Below are positions 27,535 to 37,973 of a DNA stretch of 64,000 bases, piece after piece; the first letter of the stretch is position 1, and each line of letters starts with the position of its first letter. Made by a program: the position numbers and the translations under genes. This DNA is from Unio delphinus (taxonomy: Eukaryota > Mollusca > Bivalvia > Unionida > Unionidae), in NCBI GenBank assembly GCA_029339505.1, contig JAQISU010000193.1:253001-317000 (forward strand). Reading direction: 5' to 3'. Under the pieces are notes generated by a model, which worked only from the letters and a program-made list of their open reading frames with translations, was not told the DNA's origin and ran no database searches.

Positions 27535-27919
27535 TCCCTTTTTTATATCCTCGCCCAGTTGCTTTTTTTAGTGCCATTCCTGCCGCGGTACTAACGGCTC
27601 CTAACGCCGCCACTTTAGCTACCGCTGGGGCAGCCGCAACAATCAATGCTGGTAACGCAGCTAACAACGGGAATATACAGCCTGATTTTTTCATGTCACT
27701 GGTCGCAGCTGCAAAGAGAGTGATCTGAACGCCCTTTTTATCTTTGAAGGCATCATTGAGGTGTTTTACTTGACGAGTTGTCAGTGACAATTTATTCTGA
27801 CCACCAGTCATCTGATCGGGTTTCAGTGTCATTGTGGTCCCGCATTTTTTAGCTGATTCCGTTTGCAATTTCTTGCGTTGACAGGGAGTTAACGCAACAC
27901 TAATATAACTGTATTTCAT
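27479..27919 (-). CDS. Polinton hydrophobic minor virion/core protein
   Basis: I choose the ATG at 27919 ('MKYSYISVALTPCQRKKLQT'), 77 bp after the MCP stop, over the longer upstream reading that overlaps the MCP. Domains: an N-terminal pair of similar helical repeats ('LTPCQRKKL' and 'LTTRQVKHLNDAF' types), a Gly/Ala hydrophobic segment ('IFPLLAALPALIVAAAPAV'), and a basic tail ('GRGYKKGKGSKTT'). This layout is found in Polinton minor virion proteins of the pVI/pX type, which bind DNA or disrupt membranes and are cut by the protease. The tail runs into the repeat shared with the protease ORF. Confidence 0.65.
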   Translation of the reverse strand: MKYSYISVALTPCQRKKLQTESAKKCGTTMTLKPDQMTGGQNKLSLTTRQVKHLNDAFKDKKGVQITLFAAATSDMKKSGCIFPLLAALPALIVAAAPAVAKVAALGAVSTAAGMALKKATGRGYKKGKGSKTTMNPVFMVQQKGF

Positions 27920-27995
27920 TATACAATAGCAGATTGATCTAATTGTTACATGTTTTTCGACCACTACATTTTTTCTACTGGTGCATCTATCACTC

Positions 27996-29418
27996 TCATT
28001 CTCCCGCCAACACCTCGAGTAGCATTGATTTGTCGCTGAGAATGACTGCAACCGCTCTATAATTCGGGATAAGAACAACATTACCCGCCGCATTAATCGG
28101 ACGCTTTACACTGGCTTTAAAGTGTATATCAACGACGGATTGTCTTGTTAAATCAAGATTTTCCAGCGAAAAGTAATAAATCGAATATAGTCTTTTAAAA
28201 TACAACTGTGATATTTGTAGACCAGAATCAACATTTTGATCGCGTGCCATATATGTCAACAACCGATGATACACGTGTGCAATATTATTGTTCTCGTAAT
28301 CAAGTTGTATATCCTCGGATGGTTCCTGTTGGCCGTTTATTCTCAGCGAGACTTCTCTAACGTCTAACTGATCAAATATCATATGGCTACGTGTTTGATT
28401 GTCTAATCGCGTTCTATCCTGTAGCGCAACAAATATATGAGGCGGACTTGAAACACCTTGTCGCGCTGCCAGGTGCCATGTAAATGTACCAGTACTATCA
28501 GAATCTATAGTATCTGTAGACACCGATAACCAACTTAACAACGATTTTCCTCCTTGGTCCATAAATGATAGTAGTTGCTGTTCCTTGGTAATTGATGGAG
28601 TCAACACTGGCATCCACAGTGATAATTTTGATTATTTAACTTTACCGGCGGCAGCATCAGCACCACGCCAAATTGCAACCATCATCAGTACCTTTTCGCA
28701 CGAGTACTACCGTATGCTTTGCTCCATAGATGACTTTTCGGACATTTCTGCAGAATCCAAATATATGATGTAGTGGAACCGCACATGAAAATTGTCGATG
28801 CGCTCCTTGTAGCATTGCTTTGCGTGTTGCAAATCCTAGATTGTAATCGGGATTAGCGCTTCCGACAATATCAAACGCAGCTCCTGGTCTTGCTCGGTGT
28901 TTATAAGAATTAGCTGTTGGTTGTGGATCAGATGCAGTGTCTTGTGGTGTTCGTATTTTAATATACGGAGAGTTTTTAGGGTGATCAGTAATATCCTTAG
29001 CGAACATCATAGATGGACATGCCGATCTTGTATAATCGTCAGAATATCTTGCTAACCCTATTATTATTGTAGCAACATCAACATCATTCTCAATGGTTTC
29101 AATTTCTTTTCCATCGATGAGATATCTATCGCTAGTAAATAACGTCATGATCCCATTATTGACAAATCCCACTCGGATAAGTGAGTCATTTGCGTATGGT
29201 GTATTATCTGCAACATTTGCTACAAGTTCTCCTTGTACTTCGATAAATGCTTCACAAGGTAAAAAGTATTTACTGGTATCATGAACTTGAAGTTCAATTC
29301 TTGATCGAAGATCTGATTGTATTCCGTGATAGGCATAAAATTGATAATCGCGTACAGAATCATCTTTACGTACTGGGGCTTCCATATCAAACGCTGAATC
29401 AGGTGACGGTTTGAACAT
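27996..29418 (-). pseudogene. Polinton major capsid protein (double jelly-roll), broken
   Basis: The N-terminal part (29418-28657) begins 'MFKPSPDSAFDMEAPVRKDD' and includes 'DTSKYFLPCEAFIEVQGEL' and 'FGFCRNVRKVIYGAKHTV'. The C-terminal part (28613-27996) includes 'PHIFVALQDRTRLDNQTRSH', 'FDQLDVREVSLRINGQ' and 'ISQLYFKRLYSIYYFSLENL'. Together they give about 470 residues with the motif order of the MCPs named after C. elegans F54H12.2. Between the parts lies a frameshift near 28655-28665 and an in-frame TAA at 28634-28632. The gene forms the icosahedral shell in this group. No full-length protein can be made from this copy. Confidence 0.85.
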
Positions 29419-29433
29419 TTATATATATATATA

Positions 29434-29952
29434 TCACTTTGATAAATCAGCGTCTAAATCATCGAAGTGGTCGTGATTTTTTAAGGCACTTCCCGCTATC
29501 ATATTTGCGGATATGTTATCTTGGGTATTAGTCATCAGCGACGCTAGTTTCTGATCCACTGCGTTATTTACTATTTTACTAACACTAACAGGCCTTTCCA
29601 CTGTAGATTGTAACGGTCCCGGTTTCTTTCGCCGTCGAACTAGCGCTGTTAGTTTATCTCGAGCGGCCGAAAATGCTTTCCCGACAACATCTCCGACAGC
29701 TCTAATACCCTTATCACGAATAACATCAATGGCTTTCATTGATGGTTGTTTTACTAGCGGCGCCACTTTTGGAGCCATTCTTGCAAATAATACTGCAATG
29801 GTATTACCGAGACCATCACCATAGTATGTTCCATAAACAGGAAATCGTGAGTTTACTACATAGACGCTGGCTGGTTTATCATGGTTGTAGCGTATGATCA
29901 TCTTATTTAAATGATATTTATCTAATGAAAAATTCAAAGAATTTTCAGTCAT
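29434..29952 (-). CDS. Polinton small virion protein with basic patch
   Basis: 172 residues, intact, 15 bp upstream of the MCP start. The N-terminal beta-like part includes 'FPVYGTYYGDGLGNTIAVLF', the middle is basic ('FSAARDKLTALVRRRKKPG'), and the C-terminus is acidic ('HDHFDDLDADLSK'). Its place next to the MCP and its 'GDGLGNxI' followed by a basic region resemble the small core proteins of Polintons and adintoviruses. A DNA-condensing or packaging role is an inference. Confidence 0.5.
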   Translation of the reverse strand: MTENSLNFSLDKYHLNKMIIRYNHDKPASVYVVNSRFPVYGTYYGDGLGNTIAVLFARMAPKVAPLVKQPSMKAIDVIRDKGIRAVGDVVGKAFSAARDKLTALVRRRKKPGPLQSTVERPVSVSKIVNNAVDQKLASLMTNTQDNISANMIAGSALKNHDHFDDLDADLSK

Positions 29953-29957
29953 GGTGA

Positions 29958-30374
29958 TTAATGATAACCATGATCGTGAAAAGCCGTAGTATTTTCCACT
30001 AACTCGTTAATGAAATCTCGATATGTTTTGATATCCATGATGCCACCTTGCAATAACCACATGCAGATATCAGCTGCTTCATTAATTATTTCCGGTGAGT
30101 TATTTCCGGCTCGTTTCCCTCCGATGAGAACCTCTAATCGAGCTATATCACCGAGAATATTACCAGGACAACTAACTAAACCACTACCTGAAAAAGCATT
30201 TTTATATCCATCTCCGCTTTTACCAGTAGCACCTTGATTACTAGATAATTCATACAGTGATGTATACATTTCTTCTAAATTATCGTCATCATCCCATTGA
30301 GGGTCTTCTTCGTCTTGGTGTAGGTGTTTTGTGCTTTCTTTCTTGTTGTTGTTCTTGTTTTTAATAATTATCAA
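29958..30374 (-). CDS. Polinton ORF, acidic/Gly-rich, unknown function
   Basis: 138 residues, intact. The Lys/Asn-rich first 15 residues may be an extension; an acidic stretch ('DEEDPQWDDDDNLEEMY') follows, then 'SGSGLVSCPGNILGDIARLE' and a helical C-terminus ('AADICMWLLQGGIMD'). It overlaps the upstream ORF by 14 bp and stops 5 bp before the next gene, so it belongs to the virion block. No domain recognised. Confidence 0.5.
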   Translation of the reverse strand: MIIIKNKNNNKKESTKHLHQDEEDPQWDDDDNLEEMYTSLYELSSNQGATGKSGDGYKNAFSGSGLVSCPGNILGDIARLEVLIGGKRAGNNSPEIINEAADICMWLLQGGIMDIKTYRDFINELVENTTAFHDHGYH

Positions 30375-30597
30375 ATTTTGTTTTGAAGGTTCTATACTCC
30401 CTCATCCTTTTATCTAAAACCCCAGTATTTATTTTATGCAACGCATTAGCCCAGTCATCGAGTGATATTGGATCGTCTTTATACTCGTCCACTAAAAACT
30501 CCCCCCTTGAATTATATTTGTTAATAGCAAAACCGCTTAAATAGTAATTACACTGTTGTTGTATTTGTGATATAGCCTCCTTGGTAAATTTATCCAC
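30361..30597 (-). CDS. Polinton small ORF, unknown function
   Basis: 78 residues, hydrophilic, with aromatic pairs and 'SLDDWANALHKINTG'. It begins 10 bp after the stop of the upstream ORF (30608) and overlaps the next, which fits a polycistronic block. No family recognised. Confidence 0.45.
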   Translation of the reverse strand: MDKFTKEAISQIQQQCNYYLSGFAINKYNSRGEFLVDEYKDDPISLDDWANALHKINTGVLDKRMREYRTFKTKFDNY

Positions 30598-30607
30598 TAA
30601 AGAAACA

Positions 30608-30826
30608 CTAGTTTTTTTTGGGACTACGAGGTAGTTTTGTTAACAACGCTGATATTTTTTTCAGTTCTTGTTGCTATGTTTTCAAGTTCACCAATAAGAG
30701 GCTTTTCTTATCTTGGTTTGTCCTTGGGAACATCCCCCATAAAGCTCGCTCAGTAACTGATATTATCCCTTTTGCTGATTCCTTTGTTGCTATAGTAACC
30801 GGTTGAAATAACTGTTCAGATCCCAT
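30608..30826 (-). pseudogene. Polinton small ORF with one in-frame stop
   Basis: The ATG at 30826 opens 'MGSEQLFQPVTIATKES'. A TAG interrupts the frame after 'LLLVNLKT', then the same frame continues as 'QQELKKISALLTKLPRSPKK' to a second stop at 30608. The continuous frame of 72 codons and the tight spacing to the next ORF suggest a former small helical protein, perhaps the first gene of the minus-strand virion block. Confidence 0.4.
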
Positions 30827-30934
30827 GGTAAGGTCAGTCTGAAGACTCCGCCGATTTTGTAATTTACCCCTGACAGAATCCCGGACGGGTATATATTTTT
30901 TGATGGATGCCAGTCTCTCTCTCTCGCCGATCGA

Positions 30935-31565
30935 TTGGTTAATGCTTCATTTACCATTATTGAAATCGTAAACAATCTTCCAATTTGAATCTCGAATAGA
31001 TTTTCATGTAGAGATTTTGTCATCATACATGAAAAATCCAAAGAATTTCAAATGGAAAGAGTCTAATTGATTCATTTGAAAAGAATTGACTACTTAACCC
31101 GATAAATGTCAATGAAAAATAACCAAAACAAAGCTACTCGCTGAAATGTTTTTCACCGTGGTAATTTACCCCCCTGTTGCAAGCCGGTATTGATTGAGCG
31201 TACATGCCTTTCCATTGTATTTCAGTTCATGGTTATTTATAGTACAAATTTTACCTTGCAGTTTCAAGCTTATAGCGGAATGCTTCGTTTACCATTATTG
31301 AAACAGTAAAGCAATTTGAATCCCGAAGAGATTTCATGTAGTGATTTTGTCATCATAAAATGATTTTCACGTTTAACCAGACTCAGATAGGTAATGAAAA
31401 AAAAAACATAAAAAAACACTCGCTGAAATGTTTTTCGCCGTGACAATTTACTCCCGTGTTGAGCCAATATTGATTATACAGTTATGCGCCTTTCCATTGT
31501 ATTGCAGTCCATGGTTATTTATAGTACAAATTTTACTTTGTAAGCTTATAGCGGAATGCAACATC
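30935..31565. repeat. Two diverged direct repeats of about 300 bp
   Basis: 'tgcttc(a/g)tttaccattattgaaa' occurs near 30944 and 31281, and 'ctcgctgaaatgtttttc(a/g)ccgtg' near 31138 and 31420. 'catggttatttatagtacaaattttac' occurs near 31231 and 31511. The repeats lie upstream of the virion block and could hold promoter elements; that is speculation. Confidence 0.8.
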
Positions 31566-31979
31566 TGTTAAATGCATTTATAGCGAGAATTTTACTACGT
31601 GTTATACATGTCATACAACTAACGGTGAGGACAACAAGGAAATTCATGCATGGTCGTTATCTGAATCTTTTTTTTATCAAAGAATATTTCTTTGGTAATA
31701 CGTATTTATTATGCATAAAAGCGAAACAAAATATCCTGATAATCAGAGAGGATTTTATCACAATCTAAACCATCTGAAGATGGTATTTTTAGGGATTTTA
31801 GATTAGATATTTCATTTATAATTTCATTAATATCTTCAGAGTTCATATATAATTATATAATATATGCCTAATACAAAAATGCATTGATATATTTTTTCAA
31901 AAATAAACAGTAATCGTAATAAGTGGTTATTCATTCATTGGATTCCTTATTTAGCCATTGTGTCCTTGTTAGGGTTCTT

Positions 31980-32560
31980 TCTTTGAGAGTTGTTTATGGT
32001 ATATAGAATGAATGGTAGATAATTGAACAATGAATGGTAAATGTATTACAGTGAGTATTTTTATGATATTTACAATGAATGGTAGATGATTATATAAAGT
32101 GAGTTTATGATATATACAGTGAGTATTTTTTTATGATATTTACAATGAATGGCAAATGGTTATATGCAGTGATATTTACAATGAATGGTTTTCTCTTTTT
32201 GAAATGAGACCCTATGACAGTTTCTTTGGCTGATAATTACCCAAATGTGATGGAAAGCTAAATCTACGTTACTGTTTATTCCGACGTCCATATCATACAC
32301 CACAAAGCATTATTCCCCCTTCATAAGGGATCTAACTAGTCAAAGAACGAGTTAGAAACCAAGGAAGATATGCTTAGGGGAATGGGCGTCTACAATGGGA
32401 TGGTATTTACAATGAATGATGGGATGGTATATACAATGGGATGGTATATACAATGAATGGGATGGTATATACAATGAGATGGTATATACAATGAATGATG
32501 GGATGGGATGAAATGAATGATGGGATGGGATGATGGGTGGGTCTACATCCATACGGACCT
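31980..32560. repeat. Degenerate minisatellite with 'acaatgaatgg' core
   Basis: Many imperfect repeats: up to 32190 of '(t)tatgatatttacaatgaatgg(t/c)a', and from 32395 to 32550 of 'gggatggtatatacaatgaatg'. Between them about 200 bp is unique. There is no ORF. Confidence 0.8.
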
Positions 32561-32928
32561 AATTCATACAACCCAGAACAAAATTCCCAGGTTGTATGGA
32601 TACAAAAAGTACCCACACACCGTGGAATAGTGTGTGAGTTGTATGAATTGGTCACAAATGGGCTTCGACGCTAAAGCCCAATAATATCACAGACGATATA
32701 GTATATAAACTGGTTATAGAGGAAAGTTGAACACAAAGGTGTGTGATCGCTATATCTTTCGTGTTTTTAATAATGATTATTAACAACATTCAAGCAAGAC
32801 TGAATGTTTGAAAAAACTAAAATAAAGAATATAGCTGTTTGTAAATAGTACCTATTTGATTCGTTTTTCTATAAAAGCCGATAATTGATTATCTCCGTTG
32901 AGAATCGTGATAGCTATAACAGCCAATA

Positions 32929-33255
32929 TACCGCTTTCGGTGGCCTAGTGGTTAGAGCGTCCGCCCGGAAGCGGGAGGTCGTCGGTTCGATCCCCGGCCG
33001 AGTCATACCAAAGACTTACAAAAATCGTACTAACAGCTGCCTCGCTTGACGCTCAGCATAAAGAGGTTAGTGTTAGGACTGGTCGGCCTGGTGTCAGGAT
33101 AATGTGACTGGGTGAGACATCATGCTACATGTCTGCGGCATGATGTCTCAGTGCTAGACATCACTATAAACTGCCTCACTGCAGACATCGTAGCGATATG
33201 ACTGAAAATTTGTTAAAGCTACGTTAAAAATCCTAATCAAACAAACAAACAAACC
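32929..33255 (+). mobile_element. tRNA-derived SINE inserted in the Polinton
   Basis: The head is tRNA-like, with A box 'tggcctagtggttagagcg' (32941) and B box 'ggttcgatcc' (32984-32993). The body contains a palindromic 'gagacatcatgc ... gcatgatgtctc' and the tail is (CAAA)n. It is flanked by a perfect 12 bp target duplication taacagccaata at 32917-32928 and 33256-33267. It is not a functional tRNA gene: no intact anticodon arm and acceptor stem. The insertion hit the Polinton spacer, so it is younger than the Polinton. Confidence 0.9.
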
Positions 33256-33389
33256 TAACAGCCAATAAGAAGATAGCCCATCAAAATCGCAATCTAACGG
33301 ATATAACTATTTCATAGGCTGATATAACCTGGCAAGTTATCTCCCTTAATACTATATATAGCATAATGCCCAAACATAATCAGGCATAC

Positions 33390-33720
33390 GAAAGTCATTT
33401 TTCGTGAAAAAGTCTACGAGAAATTCCATGTAAAATCAACTGATTGACCCGACTGAAACCACAGCGATATTTTGATGTTTTTTGTCTGTTTTTGTTGTTT
33501 ATTTGTCTGATTTCGACTAATTTTCAGCGATAAAATGAAAAAAAGTCGCAAAAAATGATTTTCATGAAAAAGTCTACGAGAAATCCCATGCAAAATCGAC
33601 TACTTTACCCGACTGAAACCGCTGAAAAATCAGTCAAAAATCGACCAAAATCGGTCAAAAACCGACCAAAATTAATAAAAATTCGACTAAAATCAGTCAA
33701 AAAAATAGTAAATTTATGTA
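33390..33720. repeat. Diverged direct repeats and 'cgactaaaat' low-complexity stretch
   Basis: 'gaaaaagtctacgagaaat(t/c)ccatg(t/c)aaaatc' occurs near 33406 and 33566, followed in both by 'acccgactgaaacc'. From about 33620 short repeats of 'tcgaccaaaatcggtcaaaa' type follow. Confidence 0.8.
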
Positions 33721-33900
33721 TTATTTGAAAACCAATCAAAAGATAGACCACCAAAATCGGTGACATAATGTAAGGGACATAATTATTACAAAGGCCGATA
33801 TGCCATTAGTGTTATAACGAATAATACAAAATGGAACTCAAATGCATGTAAACTTAATGCTGTTCTTAAAACGATTTGAAAAAGCGGAATTTTGTATTCG

Positions 33901-34332
33901 TTATGCTACTCTTCGTATTGAGGGTGTACAAATATCAAAATATTTTCCGGCTTCATTCATAGATGGAAATACAATTTCTTCATTAGTTGCTGTATTAAAT
34001 GATTTTACTGGTCTCTTTGTTACTGTTTTACAAGAACCAGTTCTTCCCCGTTTGGAATTCTCACTTGGTGTAACAGCTTGAAGGTTATTCAAGGAATTAT
34101 CAGTCTTAATATTATTTAAGTGATCAAGAACAAAACCATCCTTGATCAATCCATTATGACATTAGTATACAAAACGATGATTAAGATATCTCTTCTTGCC
34201 AACAGTAAACATCAAATATCCCATATTATTTACGGTAACAACTGGCTTCTTTGATCTACAGTGTCTGATAATACCATCAGGGGAAGCTTCATAGTTTGGA
34301 ATCTCGAGATGTGGTTGAAATTCTTGATTCAT
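33901..34332 (-). pseudogene. HNH homing-type endonuclease with NUMOD1-like tail, one nonsense codon
   Basis: The ATG at 34332 opens 'MNQEFQPHLEIPNYEASPDG', then 'VNNMGYLMFTVGKKRYLNHR', a TAA at 34164-34162, and the same frame continues 'GFVLDHLNNIKTDNSLNNLQ' (HNH_3-type: DH, N-N spacing), then 'NEAGKYFDICTPSIRRV' (NUMOD1-like helix-turn-helix). The C-terminus ends early at 33901 compared with the family. Such enzymes are typical of phage, giant virus and organelle selfish elements. Its location between the spacer and the zinc-binding ORF suggests it was cargo of the Polinton. Confidence 0.7.
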
Positions 34333-34346
34333 TTTTATACTATATA

Positions 34347-34685
34347 TTATTGTTTGTCTAATTCATTGTTTGGTTGAATTATTACATTTGGAAATCTATC
34401 GATGTAATCTTGAGGGGTTCTAATGACTTTGTCCCTGACGGAGTCAAGGACCCTGTCAGGGGTACAGTCATTAATGGAGTTTTTGAGTTTCTTATCATAA
34501 TAACGCTTCAACTCTCTGTATCGTCTACCACCACAACCGAGACATAATTGTGATATTCCTCTCACCCCTACCCCATATTGTAAGCAGGGTAGCGGCCCAT
34601 AACTTCCGCGTCGGACACTTTGCATATGATACCCACATAATTCCTTTCTGCATGATTTGTTACACGGGGTTACTGATCCAATCAT
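34347..34685 (-). CDS. Cysteine-rich zinc-binding-like ORF, unknown function
   Basis: 112 residues, uninterrupted. Cysteines and a histidine are clustered at 'PCNKSCRKELCGYH' and 'PCLQYG...LCLGCGGRRYRE', which looks like one or two zinc sites; a basic helix 'LKRYYDKKLKNS' and a hydrophilic tail follow. It lies next to the HNH gene and is divergent to the PolB-helicase gene. I do not recognise a named family. Confidence 0.4.
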   Translation of the reverse strand: MIGSVTPCNKSCRKELCGYHMQSVRRGSYGPLPCLQYGVGVRGISQLCLGCGGRRYRELKRYYDKKLKNSINDCTPDRVLDSVRDKVIRTPQDYIDRFPNVIIQPNNELDKQ

Positions 34686-34870
34686 GAGCCATTTGCAATG
34701 ATTTATTATATAATAAATTCTCTATTTAAATACTTGTTTTAATTATAACATGAAGGAGTTCGAGAGATTATCGAAAATTACGCCTTGGAAAAATACTAAA
34801 TTTAATCTCGATAGAGTCTCTGATAAACCAAAGAGTCTAATAGGTGATAGAACCATGACAAATAAAATCC

Positions 34871-35476
34871 GTGATTGTTTTAATGAATGGAGCATCTCAT
34901 TGTTGGTCAACATTTCGAATTCATGGTAGTGTTAATGCTACCATGAATGACGAAAACGCAGGCAAGATAATTTCACATCTTACACGGAAAAAGCGATTTG
35001 AACATCCCAGCCATGAGATGGCACGTGTTGCGATTAATGGTCCACTGCCACATTTTGATTTAATATGATTCGATCGTGTGGTATCAATTGAATTGGCTAA
35101 AGGACTTCATCCGTGCTGTTATGTCTGGATTGGTAGACATATGTCGGAAAAACATTGGATGCCAATAGTGCTGTTACGTTATATGACCGATTGTAGCATG
35201 CTGATATCGCTGATTGTCAGTGAAGAAGTTATATCATATCGAGCACAGACTGAAGTCTGGTTGCCACAACCTGATATAGATAGTATAATCAGCGAACAAC
35301 GAAAACAGTTTCCTGATCCCGACGAAGAATATATCATGAATTGGTCCAAACTGTTATATGAAATCAGAAACAAAGATGCAAAAGATCTCGGTAGAAGAAT
35401 AATTGGTAAATTCACTCAAGGTGGTAAATACGACAATGGACGATATTCTTCACGGCTGATTATGGATGATGCTTAA
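34871..35476 (+). pseudogene. Putative upstream part of the Polinton DNA polymerase, broken
   Basis: One frame interrupted by TGA at 35066-35068 runs from 34871 to a TAA at 35476. It includes 'GLHPCCYVWIGRHMSEKHW' and ends with 'EIRNKDAKDLGRRIIGKFTQ'. The latter lies about 60 codons before the TDS motif of the next ORF, where family B polymerases have their K-x-N-S-x-Y-G motif B; the match is poor. A normal pPolB is over 1000 residues, so most of the exonuclease and the first half of the palm are absent. An unrelated protein is possible. Confidence 0.35.
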
Positions 35477-35546
35477 TACGATTTTATAATCGCGGATGTA
35501 ACATCTAAGGGTATATATGTAGATCGTAAAGACGATTTATTGTCCG

Positions 35547-36986
35547 ATGGAAAAAAAAATGGGTACAATTGTTACTTACAGCGATGGACACAGTCTTCAA
35601 TATACACATTTGAGAGCATCTATGCTGGCTTATGCTTCTATTAATCTATTTTCGATGATAAACAGATTTCCTGATACCGCGGATGGAGTCGCCACTGATT
35701 CATTTTACATAGATGCGAAACACAGCAATGCAGTAGCTGAATTCATTAATTCCGATGAGAGTTGGGGATCATGGAGAATTAAACGGGAAATACCTTGTGA
35801 TTATTCAAAATCAGCAGATGTAACTATTGAAGATAAATACTTGAAAAGCAATCAGTGTTCAGAAAAATCTAGCGCACCGCAGGTATCTGATCCAATATGT
35901 AGATATAAAACAGTTTTTTTAAACGGTTGTGGCGGGTCAGGAAAGACGAATCGCGCGATTGAGTTATTTCGTTGGAAAAATCCTACGGATTTTTCAAACA
36001 TGATTCTGTTAACACCAACACACAGACTTACCAGATAGATGAAACAACGAGGGGTAAATGCTTGTACTTGTCATAGCTTCTTTCGATGGAAAGGTGGTGA
36101 ATGGACTCCTGATCGAATGGGTGTGAAATTTATCCCTGATGTCATAATTCGGGATGAGATATGCACGATGTCATTAGATGTATTACAAAAGTTTCTCGAG
36201 TGGTTATTGCACGCGAACACAAAGGTCGTCATGTGCGGCGATCATGGTCAACCACCATCATTTGTCGGTTTATCCCCGCATGATTGGCTAAAGAGTTTTG
36301 TAGAATATTATGAAGAAATTAACACCGATCATAGAACACTTGATGAACAATTACGAGAGTTCAAACAATTAATCAGATTACAACCTGATATAATCCAATG
36401 TGAGATAGCGCGTGAAATAATTTCGGAAGCTACCATGAAAGACTTCTGGAAAGCATGGAAACCAAACGATTTGATAATCGCAAGTAGAAAGATAGTCAGA
36501 GACACACTTGAGATGAAGTTATTTGAAACACATAAAGAAAAATTTGCAACACTTCCAGTGCCGTTGTGTTATAGGCCTTCGGATACACTAAAGCAGAATA
36601 TTGAAGTTGATATTCCAGGACAGTGTGAAAAGCAGAATTTAGTGCTAAATGATATTGTGCTGGTTGATATCAACGTCGTCGAAGATGCATTACGTGCTGA
36701 TGAATGCCCATGGACGCTAGGATACGCAGCAACAATACATTCTTCACAGGGATTGACTATACCCGATACAATTGTTTGGATAGTGGATAATCACATCGAG
36801 TGGTCGAATTTAGTTTATCTCGCAGTGTCCAGAGTACGAGGAATAAATCAACTTCGAAGAGTTCTTTTAAATAATGACACTACAATCAATGATATTGTCA
36901 GCGATGATATAATCAGAAGAAAACTATCTGGTTATAAACAACAGGATAAAAAAATAAAAGAGAATTTGATATTGATGCTGAATTAA
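35547..36986 (+). pseudogene. Family B DNA polymerase C-terminal part joined to SF1 helicase, one stop
   Basis: The first 80 residues contain 'HLRASMLAYASINLFSMINR' and 'GVATDSFYIDAKH', the palm helix and DTDS-type motif C (here ATDS) of protein-primed PolB. After a linker of about 60 residues comes a helicase: Walker A 'NGCGGSGKTNRAIELF', 'LTPTHRLTR', a TAG at 36036-36038, then the same frame with 'CTCHSFFRW' (motif Ia), 'VIIRDEICTM' (motif II, DE), 'VVMCGDHGQPPSF' (motif III, GDxxQ), 'YAATIHSSQGLTIPDTIVW' (motif V) and 'VYLAVSRVRG' (motif VI). The motif set is that of SF1 (RecD/Pif1/UvrD-like). No stop separates polymerase and helicase, so they form one ORF. It would replicate the element DNA. 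Confidence 0.75.
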
Positions 36987-37106
36987 TAATTACGCTGAAG
37001 CAACAACAGAATAATCACTGTGCGAGTTGCAATTGTATAATGCGCTGGTGCTGGTCGGATCCTCGACAATTTACCGTAGACGGAAAAGATAGTAGCGTTG
37101 GCCATG

Positions 37107-37973
37107 CTAGAAATAACGTGATGCTGACTTGTCTTGAGTGCAACAGACGCAGATGTGGTAGATAAGACCACGTGGTGGTAATTGAGTATCCTCGGGTATC
37201 ACTTGTAGTTGTTGTCGAGTAAATCCACGCTGAGGGGCAGTTGAATCCAATCTATAGATTGCTGGTCTACCCGTTGATCGTGTTATACCGGATATTTTAT
37301 GCGCGGTGTCACTCCAAATAGGATCAGTAGCCCTCTTTTTGCCACCTTCGAGCTCTCCTAGTTCATATAAATACCTCACAGTGACATTACCGTTTATTGG
37401 TTCTTTTGAAAAATCTTTTTCACGGGATCGTTTATATTGAATAAATTCTTTCGCGTATTGATATCCAAGCGTCCGATTAAATCGTTCAACAATTGCCTGA
37501 TCGCAATGTAGTGCAGTATGTCCTCGTCGTAACGCGGTATTATGATTCTTCAACGTTGATAGAACCGCACCTTGAAATTCCTTGCCAGGATCAACTTGTA
37601 ATAGATTTGGCCAGCGCAGAAGACCTCTTCGATAAATCCTTTCAAACGCAGAAGCCACATCAGTTGATGATTTTGTTTATGACGGTTCTGCTTGTTTGTA
37701 TCGACTCGCAACATCAAATATGGTTAGCGCATATTTGTAACCACCATCATGCGGCAGAAATAATATATCAGCTTGATGAACTTCATTCGGAACGGTCACA
37801 TTAAAATGCAATTAGTTAATTTGTTTAGGCGGTGGTAGATAAATTTGCCATATAACCTGTTTGGATAACCAATTAGCCGCAGTGGTATATTTTACCTTCG
37901 CGGCGCTAGCGAGTTTACCAATTGCTGTTTTACCCCGCCAGTATCCGCTTGTAGAATAGTAAATAGATTCCAT
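37107..37973 (-). pseudogene. Polinton retroviral-type integrase, two nonsense codons
   Basis: The start is taken at the ATG 37973 ('MESIYYSTSGYWRGKTAIGK'). It has an N-terminal helical part with 'ANWLSKQVIWQIYLPPPKQI', TAA (37814-37812), then 'VHQADILFLPHD' with the first catalytic Asp and 'YALTIFDVASRYKQAEP', TAA (37679-37677), then 'LLQVDPGKEFQGAVL' with the second Asp and 'CDQAIVERFNRTLGYQYAK' with the Glu. The chromodomain-like C-terminal part ('GRPAIYRLDSTAPQRGFTRQ') follows. All pieces share one frame, so only the two stops inactivate it. It belongs to the F54H12.3-type integrases of animal Polintons and would insert the linear DNA. Confidence 0.9.

Noticed and set aside
32931..33003. 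A tRNA gene
   Set aside because: A and B boxes are present, but the stems do not close and the sequence continues into a body with a (CAAA)n tail and target duplication: it is a SINE head.
35179..35415. Minus-strand ORF opposite the PolB remnant
   Set aside because: A shadow frame; the plus-strand frame leads into the recognised polymerase-helicase motifs.
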